Assembly (NCBI GenBank): GCA_910578405.1
Contig: CAJTQO010000055.1
Location: 1 to 20,470, forward strand
Reading direction: 5' to 3'
DNA: 20,470 nucleotides
Origin: an uncultured Lachnospiraceae bacterium
GTDB taxonomy: Bacteria > Bacillota > Clostridia > Lachnospirales > Lachnospiraceae
The notes under the pieces were generated by a model. It saw only the letters and a list, made by a program, of their open reading frames with translations, was not told the DNA's origin and searched no databases. Shown piece after piece: positions 6,764 through 15,042 of the stretch (positions are counted from its first letter, which is position 1; each line of letters begins with the position of its first letter). The position numbers and the translations under genes were made by a program.

Positions 6764-8230
6764 TTATTCCAGGCGTATATACCCATCCAGCCCGTCCCGG
6801 ATTTCTTTTACTGTTTCCGTCTCCACCTGCCAGCGGCTGTTGTTTTTGCCTGTAGGGTAAAGCAGAAAACCGCTTTCCCTGTCCCGGTCCACCACAAACA
6901 ATAATGTATAGCTGAAATCCTCCCCCTTTTCCAGGCTGCGGAAGAAAAAGCTGCTCCGGCTCTCCCCTTCTGTATAAACTGGAGAATCCAGATATACCGC
7001 GCTGCTGTCCATCTGCAAATCGTATCCCTCCTCCGGCGCTGGGCCATAAAAATCATTTCTCCATGTGTAAGCGCCATCCCCCGTCTCCTCTACATACTCC
7101 AAAGTAAAATCCAGGGCTGTGTCTATTCCATCCTCTGTCTGATAACCATGCACTTTAACATCCACCTGTAAAATCCGCTGCTCGGTCAGTTCCTCTTCCA
7201 GGATTTTCCCGTCTTTGTCAAAGCGCCTTCTCCTATAAGGCTTCAAAGTCTTATCTTCCCTCAGCCATCCGTCAAACCTGGTATAGTCAAAGAACTTGTC
7301 TTCGTCAAATCCCGCAATCCCATCCAGATACTGCCAGCCTGTCACCGTATAGCCGCAGCTTCCATCCGCCAAGAGCAGCTCCTCTCCTATCCCGTATACT
7401 TTATCCTGTGGGATGCCTGCCTGCAAAAGGGCCTCTTGGGTTTTTGCCCCTTCCAGGGCTTGGAGCGCATTCTCCCGCTCCTCTTTTTCCCGCTCTTTCT
7501 TCTCCTCTTCCGTTTCATATCTTCCTTCTCCGGTCTGCTCTATATGAAGCTGGCCGGCAAACTCCAATAACTCCTCCCGCGCCACTCCATAACCGGCAAT
7601 CACTTCCAGCACATAGCCTTCTTTCTCATTAAAAAGAAACAAATACGTAGGCGATTGGTTTTTCGTTGCCTCCGCAAAAGTTATAACATCCGCTTCCATC
7701 CCTCCTAACATTATATGTTCCACTTCCTCTATGCCCTCCACTGTAATCTGTGCATTTAACTTCTCCAGTTCCGCTGTGGTATACACTGGCATCACTGTCA
7801 TCCACCGCTCCGCCTCCCCCTGGTATTTCCCCTCCCCCTGATCACGCATCCCTTTTGGAAGGTAGCCCGCCGTTACCTTATATTCTCCCGGCTTCAATTC
7901 ATAATTTATCTTAAAATGATACGTAACTTTATCTTTTTCCTGCTGCGCTTCTTTCTGGAAATAGACCACTGCCGCATATACAACAGAAGGCGCTGCCACA
8001 ATCAGCACAATCGCTGCCGCTATGCTTACCCAATTTCTGTATCTTTTTCCTCCCCTTCTTCCGGTTCCCTTTCCTTTTGCCTTTTTCTCTCTGTCAGTTC
8101 CGGTTCCTTCCATTTCTAACGGTTCCATATCCGCTTTCCTTTCTCTTCCCCCGTCTCGGATTTGCCTGTACGCTTCCTGCAGTCTGTCCTCCACCACCTG
8201 GGGGAGCTTTTCTTCCACATTCCTATCCAT
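6764..8230 (-). CDS. Membrane anti-sigma factor-like protein (DUF4367-type)
   Basis: This 488-residue single-pass membrane protein is encoded 14 bp after the ECF sigma gene. A cytoplasmic N-terminal segment (1-66) starts with a short helix (VEEKLPQVVEDRLQEAYRQI) and is strongly basic before the membrane helix (67-90, WVSIAAAIVLIVAAPSVVYA). The extracellular part has a DUF4367-like region (about 100-232, with GYLPKGM and LLEFAGQLHI), a charged helix (238-262) and a second beta-rich domain (about 280-488). The layout, with N-terminal sigma binding and an external sensor, fits a regulated anti-sigma factor. There is no zinc-binding ZAS motif, so the sigma-binding role rests on the operon context. 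The AAGGAGG site at the start is good. The signal sensed is unknown. Confidence 0.75.
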   Translation of the reverse strand: MDRNVEEKLPQVVEDRLQEAYRQIRDGGRERKADMEPLEMEGTGTDREKKAKGKGTGRRGGKRYRNWVSIAAAIVLIVAAPSVVYAAVVYFQKEAQQEKDKVTYHFKINYELKPGEYKVTAGYLPKGMRDQGEGKYQGEAERWMTVMPVYTTAELEKLNAQITVEGIEEVEHIMLGGMEADVITFAEATKNQSPTYLFLFNEKEGYVLEVIAGYGVAREELLEFAGQLHIEQTGEGRYETEEEKKEREKEERENALQALEGAKTQEALLQAGIPQDKVYGIGEELLLADGSCGYTVTGWQYLDGIAGFDEDKFFDYTRFDGWLREDKTLKPYRRRRFDKDGKILEEELTEQRILQVDVKVHGYQTEDGIDTALDFTLEYVEETGDGAYTWRNDFYGPAPEEGYDLQMDSSAVYLDSPVYTEGESRSSFFFRSLEKGEDFSYTLLFVVDRDRESGFLLYPTGKNNSRWQVETETVKEIRDGLDGYIRLE

Positions 8231-8244
8231 CCATATCCTCCTTT

Positions 8245-8832
8245 TCAGGCGCCATTTCCATCTTCTCGGCTGCCGGACATCTCTTTGCGCAACGTCTCAC
8301 GTCCGCGCTTTAAACGGGTAGCGACCGTGTTTTCTTTCATTTCCATATACGACGCAATCTCCTTCACTTTCATCCCATATACATAATATAAAGTAAAAAT
8401 ACTGCGGTCCTGGTCTTTTAACGGTTCAATCAACTCATTAAACTCCTGCATCCCGCTTCCCTCATGGCTTTCCGGCTCCGGCGCCTCCTCCATGGAAACG
8501 CACCTTTTTTGTTTCCCCAATATATCCTTACAGTTATTAATGAGAATCCTTATCATCCAGGTCTTAAAATATGCATCCTGCCGTAAAGAGCCGATTTTTT
8601 CAAAGCAGTCCAGAACCGTTTCCGACATAGCGTCCGCCACATCTTCCGGATTGTCCAAAAACCCCCTGGCCACCCCATACATACTCAGCTTACTTTGCTC
8701 AATCAGCGATATAAAGGCTTCGGCATCCCCCTGCTTTGCCTTTTTCACAAGAAGTTCCACCTGATTTGTCTCCTTTCGTAATTGTATAAGCGGGATTTCA
8801 TCCTGCACAAACAGTTCCAACGCATGCTCCAT
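8245..8832 (-). CDS. ECF-type RNA polymerase sigma factor
   Basis: This 195-residue protein has sigma-70 region 2 at about 25-105 (LLVKKAKQGDAEAFISLIEQ; DVADAMSETVLDCFEKIGSLR; YFKTWMIRILINNCKDIL) and region 4 at about 133-183 (FTLYYVYGMKVKEIASYMEMKENTVATRLKRGRETL). Regions 1 and 3 are absent, as in ECF sigma factors. It would direct RNA polymerase to a small regulon and be held by the membrane protein encoded 14 bp downstream. The start at 8832 has only a weak, distant AAAAGGGGA site, so an internal start cannot be excluded. The pair is transcribed from the region 8833-8950 and ends at the terminator at 6594-6630. Confidence 0.92.
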   Translation of the reverse strand: MEHALELFVQDEIPLIQLRKETNQVELLVKKAKQGDAEAFISLIEQSKLSMYGVARGFLDNPEDVADAMSETVLDCFEKIGSLRQDAYFKTWMIRILINNCKDILGKQKRCVSMEEAPEPESHEGSGMQEFNELIEPLKDQDRSIFTLYYVYGMKVKEIASYMEMKENTVATRLKRGRETLRKEMSGSREDGNGA

Positions 8833-8900
8833 GTCCAGACGGAAATCCCCTTTTCAGAGTATGCCCTGATATCTTGTTGCCCAGGCTTCTTTTACACTTA

Positions 8901-8931
8901 TTAGACTTGGAAAGGACATAAAAAATTGCAA
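8901..8931 (-). promoter_or_regulatory. Possible autoregulated ECF promoter
   Basis: On the minus strand, TTGCAA followed by an A/T tract (8926-8931) and AGTCTAA (8901-8907) are about 18 bp apart, about 75 bp upstream of the sigma gene. The downstream element is close to the CGTCTAA -10 used by several Firmicutes ECF sigma factors, while the upstream one only loosely resembles an AAC-type -35. Autoregulation is common for such operons. This is a weak, inferential call. Confidence 0.3.
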
Positions 8932-8951
8932 CGGGTTAAAATTTACGCCAT

Positions 8952-8993
8952 AAAAAACACCGCCACAGAAGCTTTTTCACTCCTGCAGCGGCG
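8952..8993 (-). terminator. Terminator of the lacto-N-biose operon
   Basis: On the minus strand a GC-rich stem of about 15 pairs (CGCCGCTGCAGGAG pairing with the segment ending TGGCGGTG, several G-U pairs) is followed by six U residues (complement of 8952-8957). It lies about 50 bp beyond the stop of the GH112 gene at 9045 and separates it from the sigma operon. Confidence 0.85.
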
Positions 8994-9044
8994 CTTTTTC
9001 CTATTCGCTATCTCCTTTTTCACATCATCCTATATCATCCTGCA

Positions 9045-11213
9045 TTATCCTATCTCATACCAGATAATCTGGTTTGCCTCCATATCCAGTTCAAAGCTCG
9101 TTCCGTCCCCTTTATAAACAACCGTGCTTTGTGGTTCATATGTGTTGTTTACCACACAATACTTACCATTTTCCGGATAGGCATGAACATCCACATTGTA
9201 ATTGCCGGAAAACCACCGATGCAGATTCCCCTCATCCCCCGCAGCCCAAAGAATGGCCCGGTGCAGGAGCCTGCTGTTTTCAAAGCTGTAAGGAAGGCCG
9301 CTGATATAAACCGCCCGGCCCCTGCCAAAGCCGTTTACCGCCAACTGCACTTCTTTTTCGCCCGATTTGCCCGCGCCTACAAGAATATCGGTTCCCTCCA
9401 GCGCATAAATATTTTTCTTCCCTTCCCCAAAGTCCACTTCACCTTTCACATCCTCTGTAATAAAGTGGCTGTGGCTTTCCCAGTTATATTTATCATAGCC
9501 AAGAGTAAACCCTCTTTCCTTTTCCACGCCAAACACATTGGCTAACTGGAAGAAATGCCCGTTCGCCTGATGGGCGCTTGGCTCTCCCACACCGATGATG
9601 CCGCCGCCTTCATACACAAATTGCTTCACCATGGACGAAATCTGCGGATCACACCACCACTGCCCGCCTGTATGGGCCGTATCCGCATCGCCCACATTGA
9701 CCAGCACATCCACCCCTTTTAAAATATCCGGATTTTCCTTCATATCCGCAAAGCTGATAAACTGCACCTCAAAGGGCGCCCCGGAAAGGGCTTCTATAAT
9801 GCCGGAATAAGAATAATTCTGCTTAAAGTAAATGGCATGATGCACCATATGACAGCCCCAAGCCCGCATCTTTCCCCAACAGTTAAGCACCGCCACCTTC
9901 TTCACACAGTAAGGCACGCAGCCCTTGATATTTTCATACAATTCCCGGAACTCTTTGCAGACGGATTCCACATAATCCACAAACTCCGGGAAATCCAACG
10001 CCAGTTTTAAATATCCGCCATAGCCAATCCGGTCAATGGGCTTACGCAGGATAGCCCTTCTGGCCGTTACCCAGTTCACTTTCGCTTCCTTTACCGGATC
10101 CCCGCCCTCATGGAAGGTATCCGGGAAAAAGTAAGGCAGAAGCCGCCCCTCCCGGTAGGACACCCCTTCAATATCGCTGATTAGCCGCAGCGTGGAACCG
10201 TTCCCCACGCTCCCCACTATGGCGTCCAGGCCCGTTTTCTGGAACTCTTCCATAAAAGGTTCCGTACCAATCCAATGATCCCCCAAAAACATCATGGCTT
10301 CCTTGCCGCATTCATGGGTGATATCCACCATTTCCTTTACAATCTTCGCCACTTCCCTCCTCTGGAAAGCCTGAAAATCCTGGAATTCCCTGGATGGAAT
10401 CCGGTATTGGTTATTGTAGTAGCCCTGGTCAATGATATATTCCGGGCGGAAAGGATAGCCTGCCTCCCGTTCAAACTGCTCTAAAATGTATGGGCTAACC
10501 GAAGCGGAATACCCATACCAGTCCACATATTTTTCCCTGGCCAGCTCGTCAAACACTAACGTAAACTGATGGAAAAACGTAGTAAACCGAAGCACATTCA
10601 CATACGGATGCTCTTCGATAAATTTCCTCAGACGCTCCAGCGTAAAAGCATGGGTCTTGGGCTGGCGCACATCGAAGGTAATCTGTCGTTCCACATCCTG
10701 CCATTCATTTACAATGGCATTGTACATATGCACAGGATCCCACATAATATAAGCAAGGAAACTAACCGTGTAATCATGGAAAGGCATGCTCTTTATCACT
10801 ACCTCCCCAGTCCCTTCCTCGTAATGCCAGTCCGATACGGAAACTGCTTCCCCTGTACTCCTGTCCACAACCTCCCACCATTTCCTGATGTCGTCCCTGG
10901 TATTCGGGGCCAGCATGTCGGCATACAGCCCCTTCATCAGCACGATGCGCAGCTCTTCCCCTGCCGCCGTACAAATGGGGGTCATCAGGTACATCTGCTG
11001 GATTTCCTCCGGATTGGCCTTCGCCCAGGCATTATCCTTACGCGTGGTGTAATATGTGGCATATACTTTCAGCCCCGCGTCCTTCAGCTCTATAGGGAAA
11101 CTGGTTCCGTCACAGTCCCGTACCGCATCTGCTCCCCACCGCTGCGCTAATTTTATCGTATCTTCTATCACATCAATATCCGTAGGTATCGTGACGCGTC
11201 CTTTTTTTTCCAT
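9045..11213 (-). CDS. lnpA: GH112 1,3-beta-galactosyl-N-acetylhexosamine phosphorylase
   Basis: This 722-residue cytoplasmic enzyme is at the usual GH112 length. It phosphorolyses lacto-N-biose or galacto-N-biose into galactose-1-phosphate and the free N-acetylhexosamine. Residues agree with those known from the Bifidobacterium longum enzyme: R32 in VRDCDG, R209 in NVLRFTTFFHQF, and D312 in FLGDHWIGTEP at the place of the general acid Asp313. N165 in MWDPVHMYNAIVNEW sits where an asparagine contacts the N-acetyl group, favouring this specificity over the galactosyl-rhamnose branch. An N-terminal TIM barrel runs to about residue 440, then an amidotransferase-like domain (VAVLNCWGKMRAW; IIGVGEPSAHQANG) and a small C-terminal domain. 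The gene is last in the ABC transporter operon, which supports the sugar role. LNB versus GNB preference is not resolvable here. Confidence 0.9.
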   Translation of the reverse strand: MEKKGRVTIPTDIDVIEDTIKLAQRWGADAVRDCDGTSFPIELKDAGLKVYATYYTTRKDNAWAKANPEEIQQMYLMTPICTAAGEELRIVLMKGLYADMLAPNTRDDIRKWWEVVDRSTGEAVSVSDWHYEEGTGEVVIKSMPFHDYTVSFLAYIMWDPVHMYNAIVNEWQDVERQITFDVRQPKTHAFTLERLRKFIEEHPYVNVLRFTTFFHQFTLVFDELAREKYVDWYGYSASVSPYILEQFEREAGYPFRPEYIIDQGYYNNQYRIPSREFQDFQAFQRREVAKIVKEMVDITHECGKEAMMFLGDHWIGTEPFMEEFQKTGLDAIVGSVGNGSTLRLISDIEGVSYREGRLLPYFFPDTFHEGGDPVKEAKVNWVTARRAILRKPIDRIGYGGYLKLALDFPEFVDYVESVCKEFRELYENIKGCVPYCVKKVAVLNCWGKMRAWGCHMVHHAIYFKQNYSYSGIIEALSGAPFEVQFISFADMKENPDILKGVDVLVNVGDADTAHTGGQWWCDPQISSMVKQFVYEGGGIIGVGEPSAHQANGHFFQLANVFGVEKERGFTLGYDKYNWESHSHFITEDVKGEVDFGEGKKNIYALEGTDILVGAGKSGEKEVQLAVNGFGRGRAVYISGLPYSFENSRLLHRAILWAAGDEGNLHRWFSGNYNVDVHAYPENGKYCVVNNTYEPQSTVVYKGDGTSFELDMEANQIIWYEIG

Positions 11214-11242
11214 CTGACCACCCTTTCCTTTCCAAAACCTTT

Positions 11243-11422
11243 CTATTTATATTGTCTGTTATAAAGCCATAGCAAAAAGACCAGGCCCGCCAGGCCCACA
11301 AGCTGTGTCAGGAGGCCAGAAGGCCCAATGTTCCTCTGCCCAACCACCACAAGGGCCACGCACACGACAAAGACTGCCAAAACTAAAATCCCACTGACAA
11401 ATTTTTTTGTAAATTCATTCAT
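11243..11422 (-). CDS. Small two-helix membrane protein (DUF6903-like)
   Basis: This 59-residue protein has a short cytoplasmic start (MNEFTKKF), a first membrane helix (about 9-30, VSGILVLAVFVVCVALVVVG) and a second (about 37-55, LTQLVGLAGLVFLLWLY), ending in basic residues. It sits between the second permease and the phosphorylase, 29 bp from the latter, so it is co-transcribed. The ATG at 11422 is preferred: GGATAGGGGGA lies 7 nt upstream, while the GTG at 11428 is 1 nt from it. From memory it resembles small Lachnospiraceae proteins called DUF6903 found beside sugar transporters; this could not be checked. It might be an accessory subunit of the transporter, but that is inference. Confidence 0.75.
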   Translation of the reverse strand: MNEFTKKFVSGILVLAVFVVCVALVVVGQRNIGPSGLLTQLVGLAGLVFLLWLYNRQYK

Positions 11423-11434
11423 CCGCACGTCCCC

Positions 11435-12310
11435 CTATCCTTTCAATCCACCCATCGTCATGCCTTGCGTCAGCTTCTTTTGCACACACATATACAAAAT
11501 CAGCGTAGGCAGCATAACAATTACCAGGCCCGCGTAAAGCTGTCCGTACTGCACGGCGGACTTCTGGGCTGCCATCAGGTTCATCAGCCCCACCGGAAGC
11601 GTCTTTAGCTCCTGTTTCGTCAATAATGTCATGGAAATAATATATTCATTCCAAAATGCCAGGAAATTGAACAATACCACCGTCACCACACTGGGCTTTG
11701 CCATCGGAATCATAACCCGCAGCATGGTGTAAGAATAGCTGGCGCCGTCCACATAGGCCGCTTCCTCATAATCCCTGGCCAATGACTTAAAATACCCGGA
11801 CAGCAGGTAAATGGTAAATGGCAGGGCGGTGGATGCGTACACCAGAGCCAGGATAAACAAATTGTTTAAAAAGAACGGCTTTCCAAATGTCTTCCTTAAG
11901 AACATATCCCCATTGTTGAGCATAAGGAAAATCGGAACGACAATATAGTTTACATTAATAAACAGACCTCCCATAAACAGCGCATTCCAGAAAGCCTTTG
12001 TTTTAAATTTAAACCTTGCCAGCACATAGGATGCCGGAAGGGCAATCACCACCAGAAGAAACAGGGCCAGAGCCGTCACCAGAACGGATTTAAGCATATA
12101 CTCGCCCATATTCGCCGTCTGCCATGCATCAATAAAGTTCTGGTAATGGAACCCTTGGGGAACCGTCCACGGACTCCGGTAAAATTCCTGATTTTCCTTA
12201 ATGGAAGCCACAAAAACCCAGGCCACGGGGATTAAAATCGTGATAGCCAGAAGGGCCAGTGCCAGATAGATAAAAGCTTTGACAATATTAGAGTTTGCTC
12301 CTCTTTTCAT
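11435..12310 (-). CDS. Carbohydrate ABC transporter permease, MalG type
   Basis: This inner-membrane permease of 291 residues has six hydrophobic segments, starting at about 12-35 and ending at 258-276. The EAA loop that docks the ATPase is at about 182-203 (YEEAAYVDGASYSYTMLRVMIPM), with the conserved EAA and G. The C-terminal QKKLTQGMTMGGLKG tail is typical of the MalG/CUT1 group. It follows the MalF-type permease by 15 bp and has a GGGAGGGAAGGA ribosome site. Together the two permeases form the membrane channel of the sugar importer. No ATPase is encoded here, as is common for CUT1 systems that share an MsmX/MsmK-type ATPase. Confidence 0.92.
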   Translation of the reverse strand: MKRGANSNIVKAFIYLALALLAITILIPVAWVFVASIKENQEFYRSPWTVPQGFHYQNFIDAWQTANMGEYMLKSVLVTALALFLLVVIALPASYVLARFKFKTKAFWNALFMGGLFINVNYIVVPIFLMLNNGDMFLRKTFGKPFFLNNLFILALVYASTALPFTIYLLSGYFKSLARDYEEAAYVDGASYSYTMLRVMIPMAKPSVVTVVLFNFLAFWNEYIISMTLLTKQELKTLPVGLMNLMAAQKSAVQYGQLYAGLVIVMLPTLILYMCVQKKLTQGMTMGGLKG

Positions 12311-12325
12311 TTCCTTCCCTCCCGC

Positions 12326-13213
12326 TTAAAATTCGATTTCGTCACGTTTCGTCACCGCATTTAATATCCCTGCCAGCGCAAAGGAGAATATAAATACCGT
12401 CACGCCGATTGCCATACCATATCCATAAGAAGAATTCGTATACGCCTCCTGGTACATATAACTCAGGAATACATTGGACGCTCCGTCCGGCCCGCCGCTG
12501 GTCATTGCCTTTACCATCAGGAAGCTCATATTGATGGTGCTGATAATGAAAAAGGTCAGCGTAGTGCGGATGTTCGTCCATACCAACGGCAGGGTAATGG
12601 AAAAGAACTGGCTGACCCGGCCCGCCCCTTCCAAGGAAGCCGATTCGTAAAGGCTCTCCGGCACATTCGCCATGCTGGCCATATACATAACCATGTAGTA
12701 CCCTACCGCCTGCCACACCATGGCGATGGCCACGCTGTAAATTACAAGCTTCGGGCTGCCCAGCCACAAAATAGGCTCCTTATCCCCCCGGAACAGGCTT
12801 AAAAAGCTGTTTAACAGCCCCTGGTTCGGGTCATAGATGGCTGAGAAAATGGCGCTAATCACGACCACGGAAAGGATGTTTGGTATATAAAATACAATAC
12901 GGAAGAAATTCTGCCCTTTGATCTTCTCCCTGGAAAGGATGGATGCAAACACCAACGACAGGCAAAAAGTCACTAACGTCACAACAACGATTAACAGAAT
13001 GCTGTTCTGGAATGCCTGATAGAACTTGGGATTGCTGGACAGTTTCTTAAAATTCTCAAATCCCACAAATGTTTTTTCCGCCGTATAGCCGCCCCATTTA
13101 TACATTGACATACGGAACACATCAATGGTAGGAATAATCATAAAAATGATAAACAAAATGATGGCTGGCGCCGTACAGGCTATAATAAATCCACTTTTTT
13201 TCTTTTTCTCCAT
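12326..13213 (-). CDS. Carbohydrate ABC transporter permease, MalF type
   Basis: This 295-residue permease has six membrane segments, the first at about 9-32. The EAA loop is at about 190-210 (ESASLEGAGRVSQFFSITLPL). It ends with AVTKRDEIEF. The start at 13213 (MEKKKKSGF) is chosen because AGAGG lies 8 nt upstream and the protein then has family-standard length and a normal N-terminus. A longer in-frame start at 13369 would add 52 residues of Arg/Pro-rich sequence that overlaps the terminator hairpin, and is rejected. It pairs with the MalG-type permease and receives sugar from the lipoprotein encoded upstream. Confidence 0.92.
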   Translation of the reverse strand: MEKKKKSGFIIACTAPAIILFIIFMIIPTIDVFRMSMYKWGGYTAEKTFVGFENFKKLSSNPKFYQAFQNSILLIVVVTLVTFCLSLVFASILSREKIKGQNFFRIVFYIPNILSVVVISAIFSAIYDPNQGLLNSFLSLFRGDKEPILWLGSPKLVIYSVAIAMVWQAVGYYMVMYMASMANVPESLYESASLEGAGRVSQFFSITLPLVWTNIRTTLTFFIISTINMSFLMVKAMTSGGPDGASNVFLSYMYQEAYTNSSYGYGMAIGVTVFIFSFALAGILNAVTKRDEIEF

Positions 13214-13342
13214 AGCGATACCTCTATTAACATACGCCCGGACGGCGCTGTTTTCCAGAAAAAGCAAGCAGGGAAAATCCCTTTTTCCCTGCCCAGGCGC
13301 CCATCCGTCTGGCTGACCGTCTTCCTTCCGGCGCCTGTGTGC

Positions 13343-13374
13343 AAAAAGGGCTGGCGGGGACTTCCCCACCAGCC
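13343..13374 (-). terminator. Internal operon terminator between binding protein and permease
   Basis: On the minus strand a near-perfect GC stem of 10-11 pairs (GGCTGGTGGGGA pairing with TCCCCGCCAGCC, 13349-13374) is followed by CTTTTTG. It stands between the binding-protein stop (13407) and the permease start (13213). Partial termination here would give more binding protein than permease, as is usual for ABC importers. A second 8-bp inverted repeat CAGGCGCC/GGCGCCTG lies downstream at about 13296-13337. Confidence 0.8.
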
Positions 13375-13406
13375 TCTTTCACCTTCTCATGTTTCCGTTC
13401 TTTTCT

Positions 13407-14870
13407 TTATTCCTTTAAAGCCGCCCTTAATGCATCGCTGTCAGCTTTAATCTGGTTTACCCAATCCTCTTTTGTCTTATCGCCAGTTACCAGAGAGTTC
13501 ACCGGGTCAAAGAACGTAGCGCGGGTCGTAATGCCTTCCACTGCCTCTGTAGCTGCAAAAGCGTCCATAACTGCCACTGCGCCGTTGTCATAGATGGAGT
13601 AATACAGTTTGTTATCCCCGTCCAGTTTGTCCGTCATGCCCTGGATTGGCTGCACTGCGCCGCTCTTTGCAAAGATTTCCGCTGCTGCGTCAGAGTACAG
13701 GAAAGCGATAAATTCTTTTCCAAGATCCTGGTTCTCAGCTCCGGCCGGCATCCATACCTGCTCAAAGAAGGAATAGGAAGCCCTCTCGCCGCCTGCCGTT
13801 ACTGCAGGAAGCGCTGTAAAGCCCCATTCGAAACCTTCTGCCCTGGGCGCTTCTGCCATTTCACCGATTACCCAGTTGCCGTTTGGCATAAACAAAGCCT
13901 TGTCGTCCAGAATCAACTGCTGGTTTTTCTGGAAATCATTGTCATTGGCATTGGCAGGCGTTGTGGATTCCGTATAGGTAGCCAGTTTCTCAATGATGTC
14001 AAACACTTGCTGCGCTTCCGGCGTATCCCAAATTCCTTCGCCGTATCTTAACGCTTCCTGGAACTTGTCATTGCCCATGCTCTCATGAAGCAGCGCATAG
14101 AAGAATGCGTCAAAATATCCGGCTGTGGGATATGTAAACAACGCAATGCCTTCTTCCTTCGCCTTGTCGCCCAGTTCCCACATTTCGTCCCATGTTTCCG
14201 GCACTTCCCAGCCTTTTGCCGTAAATAAGCCCTGATCAAAGAAAAGTCCGCAAGGCCCGTAGAACATAGGCATCAGGTATGTTTTCCCGTCCCCGTAAGG
14301 GTTGCAGATGGAATTTTCCACAAAGCCGGGCAGGATTTTGTCCCCTACCGTACCGCTCTCGCCGGGCACCGTCATAGACAGCACGTCCGTCAAGTCCACC
14401 AGGTTGTTGTCTTTCACAAATGTCTCCGTAAGGCCGGACGCCGCGCCCACCGCACGTAAAATCACGTCAGGATATACGCCGGACTTCATCTCAGGAGTAA
14501 TCACGTCTTCCAGGTTCTTGTCCACGGTAAGCTCTATCGTCACTCCTTCATGGCTTGCTTCAAAAGCGGCGCATACTTCATTCCACATATCTGCGCCGTA
14601 TGCCGTTTCCACTGCCGCCACCTTCAGCGTCCCGGTAGCCCCGGTTTCCGCCTGCGCCTCACCTTCCGCGTCACTTTCCGGAGCCTCTGCCTCCGTTGTT
14701 TCTTCCGGCGCCGCCGTATCCTCTGCAGCGCTTGTATCTTCCGCAGTATTTGTGTCCTCTGCCGGCGCGCTCTGTGTATCTCCGGCATTGCCGCCGCTGT
14801 TCCCGCAAGCTGCAACGCTAAGCGCCATCGCAGCCGCCATTAAGGTACATAAAACCTTTTTCATTTTCAT
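13407..14870 (-). CDS. Extracellular sugar-binding lipoprotein (family 1 SBP)
   Basis: This 487-residue lipoprotein has a signal peptide (MKMKKVLCTLMAAAMALSVAAC) with a lipobox ending at C22. An acidic, AEDT-rich linker follows (about 25-78), then a family-1 solute-binding fold (about 79-487, LKVAAVETAYGADMWNEVCAAFEASHEG to the C-terminus). It would sit on the outer face of the membrane and deliver galactosyl-N-acetylhexosamine disaccharides to the two permeases. The start at 14870 is preferred over the ATGs at 14876 and 14963. GGGAGG stands 8 nt before 14870 but only 2 nt before 14876, and the far upstream start lies upstream of the predicted promoter. The gene is first in the operon. The ligand is inferred from the GH112 neighbour. 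Confidence 0.9.
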   Translation of the reverse strand: MKMKKVLCTLMAAAMALSVAACGNSGGNAGDTQSAPAEDTNTAEDTSAAEDTAAPEETTEAEAPESDAEGEAQAETGATGTLKVAAVETAYGADMWNEVCAAFEASHEGVTIELTVDKNLEDVITPEMKSGVYPDVILRAVGAASGLTETFVKDNNLVDLTDVLSMTVPGESGTVGDKILPGFVENSICNPYGDGKTYLMPMFYGPCGLFFDQGLFTAKGWEVPETWDEMWELGDKAKEEGIALFTYPTAGYFDAFFYALLHESMGNDKFQEALRYGEGIWDTPEAQQVFDIIEKLATYTESTTPANANDNDFQKNQQLILDDKALFMPNGNWVIGEMAEAPRAEGFEWGFTALPAVTAGGERASYSFFEQVWMPAGAENQDLGKEFIAFLYSDAAAEIFAKSGAVQPIQGMTDKLDGDNKLYYSIYDNGAVAVMDAFAATEAVEGITTRATFFDPVNSLVTGDKTKEDWVNQIKADSDALRAALKE

Positions 14871-14918
14871 AGCCATTACCTCCCTTTTCAATTTAGATAT
14901 TGCACTTCCAATAGCATC

Positions 14919-14946
14919 AGTATACTCCTCCTGTCTTGAAATACAA
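14919..14946 (-). promoter_or_regulatory. Promoter of the lacto-N-biose operon
   Basis: On the minus strand, -35 TTGTAT (14941-14946), a 16-bp spacer and -10 TATACT (14919-14924) predict a start near 14912 and a 5' UTR of about 42 nt before the binding-protein ATG at 14870. The -10 is good and the -35 is poor, typical of an activator-dependent promoter. Confidence 0.65.
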
Positions 14947-14949
14947 CCC

Positions 14950-14981
14950 ATATCTTGCTTCATTTTTTATATATCTTGCTT
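14950..14981. promoter_or_regulatory. Likely AraC-type operator: two direct repeats 21 bp apart
   Basis: ATATCTTGCTT occurs at 14950-14960 and again at 14971-14981, both in the same orientation, with starts exactly 21 bp apart (two helical turns). The proximal copy begins 3 bp from the -35 of the operon promoter. This is the geometry of AraC/XylS activator half-sites. The regulator is probably the product of the divergent gene at 15191-16078. Confidence 0.65.
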
Positions 14982-15042
14982 TCATCTTCAACCTGTGTTA
15001 TGATGGAATTGTATAAAAACATAGTCCTACAGGCTAAGCGGA

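Noticed and set aside
13214..13369. 52-residue N-terminal extension of the MalF-type permease
   Set aside because: It overlaps the operon hairpins, is Arg/Pro-rich, and the ATG at 13213 has the correct ribosome site.
14871..14963. Upstream ATG for the sugar-binding lipoprotein
   Set aside because: It precedes the predicted transcription start and would bury the signal peptide behind 31 residues.
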